Under the pieces are notes generated by a model. The model worked only from the letters and a program-made list of their open reading frames with translations, ran no database searches and had not been told where the DNA came from. A stretch of DNA of 64,000 nucleotides, from positions 4,402,001 to 4,466,000 of the forward strand of contig RCTD01000001.1 in NCBI GenBank assembly GCA_014898415.1, in the 5' to 3' direction. Of the stretch, positions 32,841 to 45,150 are shown piece by piece. This stretch comes from Stromatinia cepivora (lineage: Eukaryota; Ascomycota; Leotiomycetes; Helotiales; Sclerotiniaceae). The position numbers were made by a program, and so were the translations under genes. Each line of letters starts with the position of its first letter. Positions within the stretch are counted from its first letter, which is position 1.

Positions 32841-34607
32841 GCATCTGCGTAATCTCGAGTCGACAATTTTCACGCTATTACATTATAATGGAATTTCGGG
32901 GCGCCGATAAAAGCTATGATGGCTCGGGTCTACGAAAAGAAGATAGATACGTTAGGGGGTGTTGATGTTTACTTTGTTTATTCTTTAGAGTCTGGTCTCG
33001 GCAACGACAGTTTGGATCAGAAGTTTTTTCTTCGCGCATTTTCTTCTCATCAATGTCAATTTTCTTTAATTCTGGATATACACAATACATGTATGGATCG
33101 TGGGATGGACACATTTCTGGATAAATACAGGTTTACCTGGAAACTATGGACAGAGAGTTGGGCAGGCCATTCCTCCTGCTTGTCTTCAAGTAATTACATA
33201 GCCGGAATTTTGAAATTCTTTGATTTACCTTTTGTTTTGCCCTTTAATTCTCTATATAATTTTGCTTGATTGATTACTTGGTTGCTTGCTTGCTAGAATG
33301 AATACCCTAATTTTGTAATTACATGCATGATTGAATTCTCCCATTGAAATTCGAAATGAATCAATGAATCAATGACAAGAAAATTAAAAATACGAGGAAT
33401 CAAATGAAATTTCCCCGGATCGCCAAGAGCATATGTTTCATCGTTTTCAAGCATAAACCAGTACGCGGAAATTGTGCCGATCTTGCCCCGGAAAACATCA
33501 GGACTCAAGGGCCGTATAAATTGTTTTGGGTAGGGAATTGGAATTCATTTATTTGATTTTATTTATCCTAGGAAATTGTATATTTGAATTTTGAATAAAA
33601 TTGATGGGAAAGTCTGAATTCGTTGGAATTATGGAGTACTCGTATATACGGAGTAGGTAGATGGCTGATGAAGGATAGAGAACGGAGAAAATGTTTTACT
33701 CTGTATTTTAATGGCTATTTTTATATACAGTGGAGAGTGAAAACACTTTCCGCTTACCTAACGGTCTTTGAAAAAGGAGAAAAGAAGAAAAGGGCGGGAA
33801 GTTTAAGTTTATTGTTCGTTTTCGAGTCCCTTGGGATGAAATCTATTGTGGATGGCCAAGAATTCAACTCATATGTATCATGCACATGTTTTTCGGTAAT
33901 ACAGTAATGGAGTACTGTAAATGCTGTCTTATTGACAAATATTGTTCAATCTGATGAATTGATAGGCTATACACAGACATTTTATTAAGGGTTCACATGC
34001 AATTTTCTCTTTTCTCCTTCCTTCACTTATTAATCTAATAATCTATCTCTCAACAATCTTGCTATACACTTACAAACCTTCTTATATCTTCTATGAAAGA
34101 TATGAATGACCATACAAATTATTAATGAAAGGTTTTATACTCGATATACTGGCACATCAACTCCACCTTTCCTTGATACACTGCCACTTGGATTACGTCA
34201 ATTGCAAGGAATTGACTTTGCTGGCACAATGGACAACCGACTTTCGAGGCTACGGACTATGGACTATGAACTATGGAGGGTCCCTATTGTTGTTTACGGC
34301 ACATCAAAATATCAATCCCTAAGACTCGAGTTCAACAGTAACCATATGAGAAATTCAAAATTCATACGGAGTAAGCTCACGATACGATCAACCTTCTTAA
34401 ACGGGAAATTTGTTATCCTGTTGGAGAATTCATAAGGCTTATCGCATCCGGAAACAGCGGAATACGTCTTCATCTTTCTTTTTTTTTTTTTCCTTCCCTA
34501 CCACATTTTATAAATACTTTTCGAATGGAATGATGATGGATTAGAAAGAATTGATGTAAACGGGTTTAAAAGAAGGAAATAATCGGGAACAAAGACGAAA
34601 CCAGAAA
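32841..34607. other. Intergenic region, 1.8 kb
   Basis: This is the 3' region of the GPI-type gene and the promoter of the LCAT-like gene. Only short unrelated frames occur. A poly-T tract lies near 34479-34492. Confidence 0.5.
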
Positions 34608-37334
34608 ATGGCTTCAAGAACTCCCCCCCAAAATGGTAACGAACCATCAGATGCTTCAACATCAAATACCATTGCGGCAGACCAAAATGAATTCAGCGAT
34701 GAATTCTCGGACGAAGCGGAAACCATGGTGATCCCTCATATATCAGATGAGGATGCACAATCCATCATCGGTGTATCTCTCAGTCATGCAGCTTCACGTT
34801 TGAAGTCTTCAAAAACACCTGCCGCAGAGAAGGCTGCAGCCATGGATAATTTGGAAGGAGGTTATTTTGATAGTGACCCTGAGACTCCGCCAGCATTGGA
34901 ACCGACAACAAAACCACCATTCGATGAGGAATTAAGGAATACAAAGGGAGAGGAATCGACATTGGGAAAATTACCATCACCGAAGCTTTCACCAAAACGC
35001 GATTCCGCTGTGGAATCTTCACCTCCTCCATGGCGGGCAGAACCAAAGCCAATGGTGGTTATAGAACCACCGAATGAAGGTCGCACATCATCAATGGCTA
35101 GTGTATTTCATACTGGAAGGAAACGTCAGAGTTCATTATCTAGTGGTGCTGATGCACTCAAAAAACTTCTGCCGAAAGGGTTACCTTCAATGTCTCAAGT
35201 GGGAAACTTATTTAGCACATCAACAACCTCAAATCATAAGTCTCGGTCATCTTTTCACGCGCCAAGAAGCGCCACGTTCCACCCCTTTTCTACATCGCCT
35301 AGTCGTTCAAAAGATGAGGGTTCATCATCTACAAATAATCGTCAGGTAAAGGAGCATCTTCCAGCTCAATATCGACCATCACAACGTCATAGTAATTCAC
35401 ATCTTCAGAACGAAATTAAAGCGGGTAATAACAATTCAACGGAACGTCCAAGAGTTATTCGCAGAGCAACATCTGATGATTCATTACTATATCATAGCTT
35501 ATCTCGAACCTCATCACTAGGTGATGATTCACGATTTGAAAATCACCGCGAACAAGTCAACTCTCGAGTTAAAGCTATAAGAGATTCTTTTCAAGATCGA
35601 TCAACCTTTCGAATGCCGCAATTGCCCAGTATGCCAAGTATGCCCCGCGTACCCAGTTTTGGCTTTAGCATGAACTTCTTGAATTCCAGCACAACGTCAC
35701 ACAGATCAAAGTCAATTACTGATGCACATTCAGACATATTACCAGTTGCTACAAAAAAGAAACCACTTGAGCCGAGTCCCTCATTCTCGGGATGCGATTC
35801 CTTCGGTAATGATAATACTCGGTCATCAACGAAACCTACCAACGCTTTAGATAAGGCCATGGAAGATTTAACGGGAGATGTTGTCATTATGGGTGGATAT
35901 CGAGGTTCGATACTTCGATCCGCTAAAGCACCAAATCATCAACTTTGGGTACCTGTTAAGGTAGGACTCAATATACGTAAAGTGGACCTAGAGGTTGGTT
36001 TGAATCCAGAGGACGAGGAGAGAATGGAAGAAAGCATTATCCCATCCGGGATGCTTAAGAATATTGGACCGGTAGACATATCCCGGCGGTTATTCAAGCG
36101 ACTTAAAAATTGCGAAAATGCCCAAAATGGAAAATTGAGAGTATGGGATTATGGTTATGATTGGAGGTTAAGTCCACATCTGTTAAGTCGAAAGCTTAAA
36201 GCCTTCCTTGAGAAATTACCTTCTAATCAACCAGGTCCTAATGGAGAAAAGCCCACTGGTGCCTTGGTGATTGCACATTCATTAGGAGGTTTGATCACGC
36301 GACATGTTGTGAATCAAAAACCTGAGTTGTTTAGTGGGGTTATATATGCTGGTGTTCCACAATCATGTGTGAACATTTTAGGTCCCTTCAGAAATGGAGA
36401 TGCTGTCCTACTAAGCTCAAGAGTATTAACGGCTCAAGTAAATTTCACATTACGGACTAGTTTCGTGCTTCTTCCTGAAAATGGAGAATGCTTCTTCGAT
36501 CTTCATACAAGAGAGAAATATCCTGTCGACTTTTTCAATTTAGATGATTGGATCAAATATCGCTGGTCTCCTGTTACAGATCCGCCATTACCTCCAATTT
36601 CTCAATCTGGTAGTGGAATTGGCAGTATTCTTAATCTTCAACTACCAAACAGTTTGTCAAATCTAACGATAACTGGAAAGAAACCTTCATCAGGTTCAAA
36701 TTCCGGCTCAGGCTCCGGTACAAATACTCCTCAGCCCTCTTCACCATACCTTGGATCTAATTCTCGCACTGAAAACGACAATCGTAACCAATCAACCGAT
36801 CAATCCAAAACTAGTCGAGCGGCGGAAGTACTTCGTGGAGTAGATGGCACAGATCGCACCCTAGCCCCTCAGATGAGTAACTCCCTAAACAAAAGCTACA
36901 ACCCCTCTCCTTCAGTCTCCACCCTCGTCACTCTTCCCCGCGATAAAGCCATAGAATATCTCCGTCGCACCCTCGCCGAAACCCTCCAATTCAAAAAAGA
37001 ACTCCATTTCAAACCCGAACTCTCGGATGCAAATCGTTATCCTCCATTAGCAGTTATCTATGGGAAATCTATACCAACGGTTTATGGAGCGAAGGTAGCC
37101 GGTCGAGAAGGAATTCCCTGCGCGGATGTTTATGATAATTTGGCGTTTGCGAGTGGTGATGGGGTTTGTTTGGCGAGAGAGGCGATGTTGCCGGATGGGT
37201 ATCAGTTGGTTAGGGGTGGGAAGGTCAGGAGTGATAGGGGGCATGTTACGTTGTTGGGGGATTTGAATGCGGTGGGGAGGGCGATGGAGGTGATTAGGAA
37301 GGGAAGGGGGAAGGGGATTGGATTGGGTATTTGA
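34608..37334 (+). CDS. LCAT-family lipase/acyltransferase-like protein
   Basis: An uninterrupted frame from ATG 34608 gives 908 aa. The first ~400 residues are Ser-rich and disordered-looking, with acidic and basic patches. Residues about 415-690 carry the lecithin:cholesterol acyltransferase-like alpha/beta hydrolase domain: DVVIMGGYRGSILRSAKAP, DYGYDWRLSPHLLSRKL, and nucleophile Ser558 in VIAHSLGGLITRHVV. A Ser/Gly-rich insert follows (about 690-780), then a C-terminal conserved part with GDGVCLAREAMLPDGY and a late His in DRGHVTLLGD that could complete the triad. Family members transfer or hydrolyse acyl chains on phospholipids. There is no signal peptide or N-terminal membrane segment, unlike the ER acyltransferase Lro1, so this looks like the cytosolic uncharacterised fungal subgroup. 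That placement is inference. Confidence 0.85.
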   Translation: MASRTPPQNGNEPSDASTSNTIAADQNEFSDEFSDEAETMVIPHISDEDAQSIIGVSLSHAASRLKSSKTPAAEKAAAMDNLEGGYFDSDPETPPALEPTTKPPFDEELRNTKGEESTLGKLPSPKLSPKRDSAVESSPPPWRAEPKPMVVIEPPNEGRTSSMASVFHTGRKRQSSLSSGADALKKLLPKGLPSMSQVGNLFSTSTTSNHKSRSSFHAPRSATFHPFSTSPSRSKDEGSSSTNNRQVKEHLPAQYRPSQRHSNSHLQNEIKAGNNNSTERPRVIRRATSDDSLLYHSLSRTSSLGDDSRFENHREQVNSRVKAIRDSFQDRSTFRMPQLPSMPSMPRVPSFGFSMNFLNSSTTSHRSKSITDAHSDILPVATKKKPLEPSPSFSGCDSFGNDNTRSSTKPTNALDKAMEDLTGDVVIMGGYRGSILRSAKAPNHQLWVPVKVGLNIRKVDLEVGLNPEDEERMEESIIPSGMLKNIGPVDISRRLFKRLKNCENAQNGKLRVWDYGYDWRLSPHLLSRKLKAFLEKLPSNQPGPNGEKPTGALVIAHSLGGLITRHVVNQKPELFSGVIYAGVPQSCVNILGPFRNGDAVLLSSRVLTAQVNFTLRTSFVLLPENGECFFDLHTREKYPVDFFNLDDWIKYRWSPVTDPPLPPISQSGSGIGSILNLQLPNSLSNLTITGKKPSSGSNSGSGSGTNTPQPSSPYLGSNSRTENDNRNQSTDQSKTSRAAEVLRGVDGTDRTLAPQMSNSLNKSYNPSPSVSTLVTLPRDKAIEYLRRTLAETLQFKKELHFKPELSDANRYPPLAVIYGKSIPTVYGAKVAGREGIPCADVYDNLAFASGDGVCLAREAMLPDGYQLVRGGKVRSDRGHVTLLGDLNAVGRAMEVIRKGRGKGIGLGI

Positions 37335-38700
37335 GGGGTTTGAGGGGGTTTGATTTGATATGATGATGGGGTCGCTCGGCGAAGAGCAGGAGGGATTGTT
37401 TTTTTTTTCTCGTGGGTAAAATGCGTTGGAATGCATATGTTTCACATCTCCTCTTTCCTCTTTCCTATTTCTTGTTTTGCACTTGAAGCATAAGCATAAA
37501 CGTAGGCAAAGGCATGGGCGTAGGAGCGAGCGGCATAGTTGTTGTATACCTACTCAGTTTGTTTGTTTGTTTCGTTGAAATTGTCGATTTGGTGTGGCAG
37601 AAGCATGGAGAAAGGAGTTTGGTTGTTGGTTTTCTTTTTTTTTTTTTTGGCTGGTTGGCTGGGGGTTTTCTTGGGAGTTGAAGGAGGTTTGGGGAGTTAG
37701 GAGAAAAGAAAAAAAGAAAAGTAGAGAAGAGAAGAAATTGAAAAGGAGGGCGGGAAGGAGGGTGAAAAGTAAAAAACGGAAAGTGGGGAGGAGAGTGGAG
37801 AGTAAAGAGATTTAGGAAAGTTTAGGATAGTTTAGAATAGTTTAGTATAGATGTATTGGAAAAGATATTTTATGTTATGTTATATTATGATTTTATTTGA
37901 TATGATATGATTTTATTTGACTTGATGGATGGGGTGATTGAGGAGGAGGTGGTGAGGTGTAGGAATGATGTAGGTGTGGGATTCGTAGGAGTTGGTGTTT
38001 TACTATAGTATAGGTGGATGTTGAAATGGAAACTATAAAATGATTTTCTTTTTGAGGGGATTCGAGGAAATTCGAGTTTTTGAGTTGGTTTGAGGTTGTG
38101 CTTGATACTATGCTATATCATTATTTATGTTTATATGTGTGTTTTTGAGGTATATATACATATTACATATGCATGTGTACTGAGTGCATGGAAACTCACT
38201 CAATTACTTAGCCATCTCTCAAACTCAACCCCCCCTTCTTGTGTAAATCATCAATGTGTCAATGATATATCTACCTAGCCTAGTAGTTGGTTAGTTGGTT
38301 AGTACTTATTTCTTTTTTCATTTCTTTTTCTTTTTGTCTTTTTGTCTTTTTGTCTTTTTGTCTTTTTGTCTTTTTGTCTTTTTGTCTTTTTGTCTTTTTG
38401 TCTTTTTGTCTTTTTTCGGTTTACTTATTTATTTATCTAAACTGGTTAATTTGTATAGTCTGTAGAGTCTATGGAGTGAGTATCTTCGATGATTCGAAGT
38501 GGATGAGAAACTCGAGCTCATCTGATCATCTTTCCTTTTCATGCTATTCGGATTCTAACTTGTGCTCCTCAGTCAGCAGTCACCATAGATCTCATACCGC
38601 TACTTGAGAACTACTATAAAAATAATGATTACTACAATACAGACCAAGAAATGAAACAGCAACTTATATTAGATACCTAATGCTATAATATACCAACAAC
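37335..38700. other. Intergenic region, 1.4 kb
   Basis: This is the 3' region of the LCAT-like gene. It contains a poly-T run near 37636-37649, purine-rich A/G sequence around 37690-37810 and the octamer array at 38330-38409. No gene is seen. Confidence 0.5.
38330..38409. repeat. CTTTTTGT octamer array, ten units
   Basis: Ten exact copies of the 8-bp unit CTTTTTGT fill 80 bp, about 290 bp upstream of the phosphotransferase pseudogene. A perfect array of this length is likely length-polymorphic between strains. Confidence 0.9.
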
Positions 38701-39591
38701 ATGACCACCATCCAACTCCCATATTTCCGCCCCGCAAACGAACTGCCCGCACCACTTCCAACGACAGAAGAAATCCTCGCCTCGAAAGAAATCTTTAAAG
38801 GAGCTGATGCATGGGCATTCAGGAAGGTTGTTGGAGTTGGGGAGCATTTTATTGTGAAATATAGTCAATATATTCGACAAGTTGAAGGGGAAAATCTATT
38901 GCTACTTGAGAAAAATGGGATGGAGGGTTGCGTACCTCGTTTATATGCTATGTGGAAGGGAGAGGATGGGCAACTATTTCTCGTGATGGAAAGGTTACGA
39001 GGGGAAACGCTCGAGTCTTTATGGCCTGCTCGGGGAAATTTGGAAAAAAAAAGGTTATTTTATCCCAAGTTCGGGGGGTTTTGAAACGAGTGCGGGGATT
39101 ACCACATAGGGAGTTTTTCGGTGCAGTTAATGGGGGAGCGGTTCCTCATCATCTATTTTTCTCCCCTCAGAACGATTCTCTCATCTCGGGACCTTTTAAC
39201 ACAGAGCGTGATTTCGTCCGAGGATTAATTGCGCGATCGCGTTGCGAAGCGCAAAGAAATGGAAAAACATTCTTATCTTGCGGGTTTTTTCGAGGGGCAA
39301 TTGTTAGATGTTCTTACGGTTGGGGATCGCAAAGCCGTGTTTACGCATTCTGATATTCAGCGGAAGAATATTTTGGTGGGGAGACTCGCTGGAAACACAT
39401 GTGGCGAGGAGTTTCGTGTATCAGTCGTTGACTGGGAGTCGGCGGGTTGGTATCCGGTTTGGTGGGAATATGTTGCTGCTTTTTTCGCGTTTCGTTGGAG
39501 TGATGATTGATGTAGTAGGGTGGTGGAAGCGGTGGATGATTGGCCTGCTGAGGCGGCGATGATGAGGATGATATATGAGGGTTTGTTTTGA
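38701..39591 (+). pseudogene. Broken APH-type phosphotransferase (kinase-like) gene
   Basis: The span reads as one aminoglycoside-phosphotransferase-family (protein-kinase-like) protein only if two frameshifts and one stop are bridged. Frame 1 starts at ATG 38701 (MTTIQLPYFRPANELPAPL) and includes FIVKYSQYIRQVEGENLLLL and LFLVMERLRGETLESLW. It breaks at a 9-A tract near 39044-39052, where one A appears to be missing. The second frame (LPHREFFGAVNGGAVPH, FNTERDFVRGLIARSR) breaks near a 5-A tract at about 39264-39268, where one A appears extra. The restored frame has the catalytic loop THSDIQRKNILV and the Mg-binding VVDWESAGWYP. It then meets TGA at 39508-39510, after which homologous-looking sequence (WPAEAAMMRMIYEGLF) runs in the same frame to 39591. 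The homopolymer indels could be assembly errors; the TGA, where relatives tend to have Trp, argues for real decay. Confidence 0.75.
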
Positions 39592-39921
39592 GGGGATTTT
39601 ATCGGAAGATAATTAAATTTTTGTATGTAGATGGTACTTTTACCACTCGCTTTACTTTCATCATTCATTCACTTTGCTGTCTCTATGCTTTCCTTGTCAT
39701 ATTCTCGGCTTGTTTGATGTCATTATTCTATATTAAGCTTTTGTTATTTGCACGATTTGTTCCGGAATGGCATTTTGGCGCTGAGTTGATCAAGGTTAAG
39801 ATGGATTGCATTGACTGCAAGAAGATGGATAGCGATGTGTTTTCCCAGACACGTGGGCGATACTGAGATATATGGTTTGGAGATGTGTTTTAGTGATTGT
39901 ATAGGGGGAAAAGTGACGTGG

Positions 39922-40012
39922 AGAGTGAAGGGAAGAGTGAAGGGGAAAAGCGAAGGGGAAGAGCGAAGGGGAAGAGCGAAGGGGAAGAGTGAAGGGGAAG
40001 AGTGAAGGGGAA
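39922..40012. repeat. 13-bp purine-rich minisatellite, about seven units
   Basis: About seven units of AGAGYGAAGGGGA run in tandem, with Y switching between T and C. The strand is entirely purine-rich apart from that position. Confidence 0.85.
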
Positions 40013-41729
40013 GTAGATATTATCGAAGGAGACAGTCTAGATGAGAGGGGGGTTTAAATGCAAAATATAAATGATGATTGTATAGGCAGATGGTTGATTG
40101 TGAAGTTGTGAGATTGAGAATCATGAAAGATTAGACACGTCTCCAAATTTGAGAATCGGTTTAACGTCATCTAGGCGATGAGAAGGGGGAAACAGATACT
40201 TCATAGCAAGTGCATACAGCAACATCTACACGTGCAATTACTTTTTTTTTTCTTGTAAATATGTTTTGTATTCATATCGCCGGAACAGAAGGGGGCACGA
40301 GTATAGAGCTGGCTGCAAAGTTACAGGAGATTGGGTGGATTGTATGGAGACAGAGATTAGAAGAAAAGAAAATTAGGTACATCGAGAGGTTGAGAGGTAG
40401 ATTTTATAAAATTGACATAGGATGAAGAAAGCTGTGTATGATGGGACGAAGGATACTCAAGGAGGTAGAATATGAATAGTCATCCTCGAACCACATAAAA
40501 GTTCCATTCGCGAGCTGTAAACTTACAGTATAGATATATTAAATCTGGTCTGCAAGAGAGTGTGTGCAGTTTTTTGAATGACAGATATCCAAAGGAAGGA
40601 GCAAATACGAATGTGGGGTAATTCTCTGGAACACAAACACAATTTCCAAAACCTTCACTGGTCATGGAATTTACCTACTTGATGAGCATCAATATGCGAC
40701 TCACACAATGTACAAAAAACCATGTCATATTCAGAGACATTAAACACCGACAAAAGGTCTGACTCTCACAATGCAATCACAGTACAACAACTACCACTCG
40801 GTGTCCCATTGCGGTGACCGGCCCCGCCTATGAAGTGCCGATACTTCAACACATCTTACAAGGCAGAACACAGAATGAGTAAAAGCTTGCGAAAGTCATC
40901 ATGGTGGAAGCCTTGATGGTGAAAAGGGGGCTCATTCGCTTTGATGAATTGATGGATGGATATGCCCTTCTTGCCACGCTCCATCGAAATCCTTCTCGTA
41001 CCTATACATTTCCTCTTCTTTTCAAACTAAAAAAAGAAACAACAAATCAAATCAAATCCATTCGATAATTGCCACCCAATAATATCGAAATAGTATCAAT
41101 CTCTCTTTCTTCATGGATCCTTCCTTCTCGAAGTCTCAATTCTTTCTTTTTCGTACCCAAAAAATACTAGAATCTCACCCCCCTACCTCTCTTCCCTGTT
41201 CGGATTTGCATCACAACGCATCAACATAAGAAAGACCTTGCAATTTTCTGTTGATCACTATGAATGAAATGGTCACAAAAACGAAAACAACGGCAATGCG
41301 ACCAGATTCCTTAGATTCAAGCCATAAAATTGAATTCCGCAGGGGAAAATTGCTTCTTACAATGAAAGGAATCATTGATATGAATCTCATCAATGCGTTC
41401 AAGACTCAAAAATCGAAACAATTCTGATCATTTCATGCTGGTAGGAGTGCTAAAAATGCTGGAGCCTAGAGTTTAAGACTGTTGAAGTTGTACGAAAAAG
41501 AGCCACAATACAGTATGTTGCCATTTATAGTTACAAATGACCTGCCGTTGCATATTCGATTTCGATTCGCGACTGGGGAAAGGAAAAGCCTCAAGTGTCA
41601 ACACACCACAAATTTCTGACCATGGATACACACACACTGATATCGCCAAGTTCAACACACCATCATACCCAGGAAACCTACTCTCTGTAACCCTAGTCAC
41701 ACGACTTTTGAGACAATTAACCTCCTTCC

Positions 41730-41930
41730 ATGGTACAAAATTGCAACTCTATGGCGCATTTAAAGTGTACCAAACTTCGCTGCCTTTCGAATATCGACCA
41801 ATGGATACTAATGAGCTTCCTTGTTGGTGAGCAAGCATGCCACGTTTTCGAAGTAGATCCAGCAACGGAATGGCGCCCCGGGCGTGAAATTATATACACC
41901 AAACACAATCAAGATGATTTAGACGAATGA
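41730..41930 (+). CDS. Small ORF, doubtful
   Basis: ATG 41730 opens 66 codons (MVQNCNSMAHLKCTKLRCLS...) ending in an acidic/hydrophilic stretch (HVFEVDPATEWRPGREII). No family is recognised and no linked exon was found, so this may be chance. Confidence 0.15.
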   Translation: MVQNCNSMAHLKCTKLRCLSNIDQWILMSFLVGEQACHVFEVDPATEWRPGREIIYTKHNQDDLDE

Positions 41931-44900
41931 TTTCCTTTTTGAGAATTATAGAGGTATTTGGGTGGATATCGAGTATTTGATTAGACTTTTGGAGTAACCT
42001 AAGAAGAGGCTAGGATACTGCCCCGGCCCGTCTGGTTTTATTGCTAAAAGATGCTAAGATGCTAAGATGCTAAATACTATATTCATGGGGTGCTGTTGAA
42101 AGTGACCAAGTCCCACGGACTCCGGATTACCAGTGGATTGAATCTGGAACATAAGAGTCTTGAACTGTGAGTGTCCGAAACCTCGATCATATGTACTTTC
42201 AACCATTATGATATTGCTTGCTGGTAGCAGACTTAATTGGATACGGAATCGGATCAATAATAGTTCCTGATTTGCACTGATCTCCAAGTCGGCGACTTGG
42301 CGGAACTTCCCAAGATTGAATGCATGCATCGGGGGTCACAAAAAAGAAGATCGTACTGTTGTACACTTTTCACGTGGCTCCTGCGGATAACAAATTAATT
42401 CACCAGGAGGCTGTAGCTTTGAACCATGGGTTTGGTTTTAAGAAACCTTTCAATGCGAGACGGATAACGACATTGAAGACCAATCTAATTCTGGATACCC
42501 GCTCCGCTTCTAGCTGCAAATCAAACTGTCTATCAAATCTACTTTCTGAGCCCGAGGAAGTGGGTAGCACAGATCAATAAACTGGGGTTTTCTTGAAATC
42601 CCGCTTGGACTGAATGCTTGTATGAATGAATGGTATTGCACAGGGGAGGCAATATTACGAGGATTTAATTGGACACCATTACGATCAGAAGCTTATTTGA
42701 TTGGCAAGCAGAGCCTCATGATCACACTTGGATATCCAGAAATACAACCCCTGAGGAATTTTTGGGTTATATGACACGAGGTATAGCAAGGAATATATAG
42801 CATAAAGATCTTCAAATCTGACAGGGTTGAAAAGCCCAACCGGGGCAGAACCCACGCGAGGTAATCACTTTAACAGTTCACTTGGTAACAAGACAGCCTA
42901 AAAGAGTATCTGAATGCACGTTGATATCTAGGGGAACGAGATCCCAACCGAACTACTTTGTTCTGGATCCCAATTCATGGAAACAAGGACACGGCACTGC
43001 GAGCGGAAGCCAATTTTGAAGCCTAAGCATCTGCCTGCAGTAGGGTTACTGTCTAGTTAACTAGTCTTATCACTTCAATTTATCCTATTGGACAAGATAT
43101 TCGAATACGTACCAGGACATTTTCACATTGGTGCAACCGCACCTCCTTTAAGCTTGGCAATCTCTTCACAAAAGCAAATTGCTGTCGTAAGTTTAGTTCA
43201 ATATAACTATTTAGGCGTGGTACGTTAACCCCTCATTCGAAAGATTATTGATCAGGGCAACCTTGCGGGAGTTTTGGAACTTAACAAATAGATGTGGCTG
43301 GAATTCATCCCCGCTGTCGAACTCGAATGCCTCTCTATAGTTTTCGGTATCGTAAAGTTTCGGACGAACCCTTGGAGGTCCGCACTTCTTTTGTCTCATC
43401 TCGCCCAAACAAACACCCACATGATTTTGACCATTTTTCCAAGCAGTTATTATCGCGATGGAAAATATTCCGCTTGCACAAAGCTGCTGCTCGTGTTTGC
43501 TGTCAGCATAATTAATATTGTTTGCATAATATAATTAATATCAATAGGATACACCGCTCGAAAACATAACAATTTTCACTATACCTTTTATCCCGAGGTC
43601 CATTCATCTCCAATGATCGAGATCTTTTGGGAGGCAAAACATGTCATCGTCGTTGCAGTGATAAACACAATGGATGGACAACTAAGGTAGACAATGACAA
43701 AGTGGGCGACGCCAACCATCATATGGAAGCTGAAGAACTCTTTTTGATTGAAACGTTGCTCCTCAGTGGCAGCTCACTGCAGATTGAGGTTACATTCATA
43801 AACTCAAATTGCGTAGAACCGTTGGTTATAATTTTTCTGATCAACCACACCCATATCGGCGGAAATTTCTGCACTGTTTCTGCACTCGACTATCGCTTCC
43901 AAAATGTCAAGCGTCACTGTGACGACAGAAGGAGTGCGATTGGCTACAGTACGAAAGCTCTAACTAGTGGTGGAGAAAGAGAGAGTACCAATGGCGGTGA
44001 TGACCGAAAGCATGCAGGACGATCAATTGGTCAATTACTCAGCCCTATACCAAAGATGCCTTTTTTCAGGGCTAAAATTCAAAGTTAAGCATTATGAATT
44101 ATGGTTAGCTACAATGCACCAGGCTGTGAGGCTGTGCAACAAGAAAGATACTAGAAATTTATCGTCGACTTCTAACTTGCATATTTCCCTTTTTTTGACT
44201 AGATTAGTTCTATGAAGTGGATACTCTCTGCATATTTTAGGTCTGAGTAAGGGACGCATTACAAAAATGCCACCATGGAACTTCTGCATTCATAAGTGCC
44301 GGAGGAACAGTTTGGAGCCGGTAAGTAACATCAACCACCTCCGGATCACGCATGTTTTTGATTGCATTACTATGTACAGTAATATATTATCAAATAAGCC
44401 ACCGCACACCTTCACCATGTAGGCTATTATTAACATATGAAATTTACACGCCTGAATCGTACTAATGGGTGCCACATGGCGATAATTCGCAAGATATCCT
44501 GATAATAGCAACTTCAACGGGTCTGTGTTTGAGAATTAAATTTATCAGCCAATTCCATGATTAGGACCCGACTATAATTTCGTAAACTAAGTGCCAAGAC
44601 GGCGAGGATTACTATTACCAAGAGATGTAGCCAATCGTGGGCGACAAAACTCGAGGAAAAGGGGTTCATAGGGCTGACTTCCGAAGAGTTGCAGATAAAG
44701 TGAAACCAGGGGATTATGCTCTCCTTGGGAAATGAAGCTTCTGGGGGTAAAGATGAACTTTATGCGTGTAGAGAAGGTGTTCGGGTGACTTGAAGGGCTT
44801 CTAGAAGGATTTGATCCTTCGATAACGACGACTATGTTTTCACGAAATTGAGGGTACACATATACACAAAGAAGGACACTGTATTGAAGGCAGGCCGATC

Positions 44901-45120
44901 ACTACAATGTCCACACAGTTGGTCAGATGGTTTAATCCTTCTGTGACACGACCCAAACAAAAAGATATTGTGGAGATCTCTCATGCATGATTTGAAATCA
45001 GGGGCGGACGTTATGTGTTGTGTAGATAGAGGTAGTTTCTTTCGAGACGAGCGGGAAAAGAAACTTCAAGGGATCCTGCCTCACGAAATGGGTCCTGCCG
45101 TTCCCGTTCGCTTCCGCCAT

Positions 45121-45150
45121 GTACTGGTACTGGTACTGGTACTGGTACTG
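45121..45150. repeat. GTACTG hexamer array, five units
   Basis: Five exact copies of GTACTG occur in tandem in the gene-poor region. Confidence 0.85.

Noticed and set aside
38701..39591. Explaining the phosphotransferase breaks by introns
   Set aside because: No GT-AG pair of realistic length bridges either break. Both breaks lie at A tracts, and the TGA is in the same frame as homologous-looking downstream sequence.
43627..44088. 153-codon plus-strand frame in the 9-kb gap
   Set aside because: It does not start at ATG, has no recognisable motif, and I found no linked exons. It is the longest of many chance frames here.
44587..44859. 90-codon minus-strand frame
   Set aside because: It begins at GTG, has no ATG start and no recognisable domain.
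45121..45150. Possible CRISPR-like or structured repeat
   Set aside because: It is a plain six-base tandem repeat without spacers in a eukaryotic genome.
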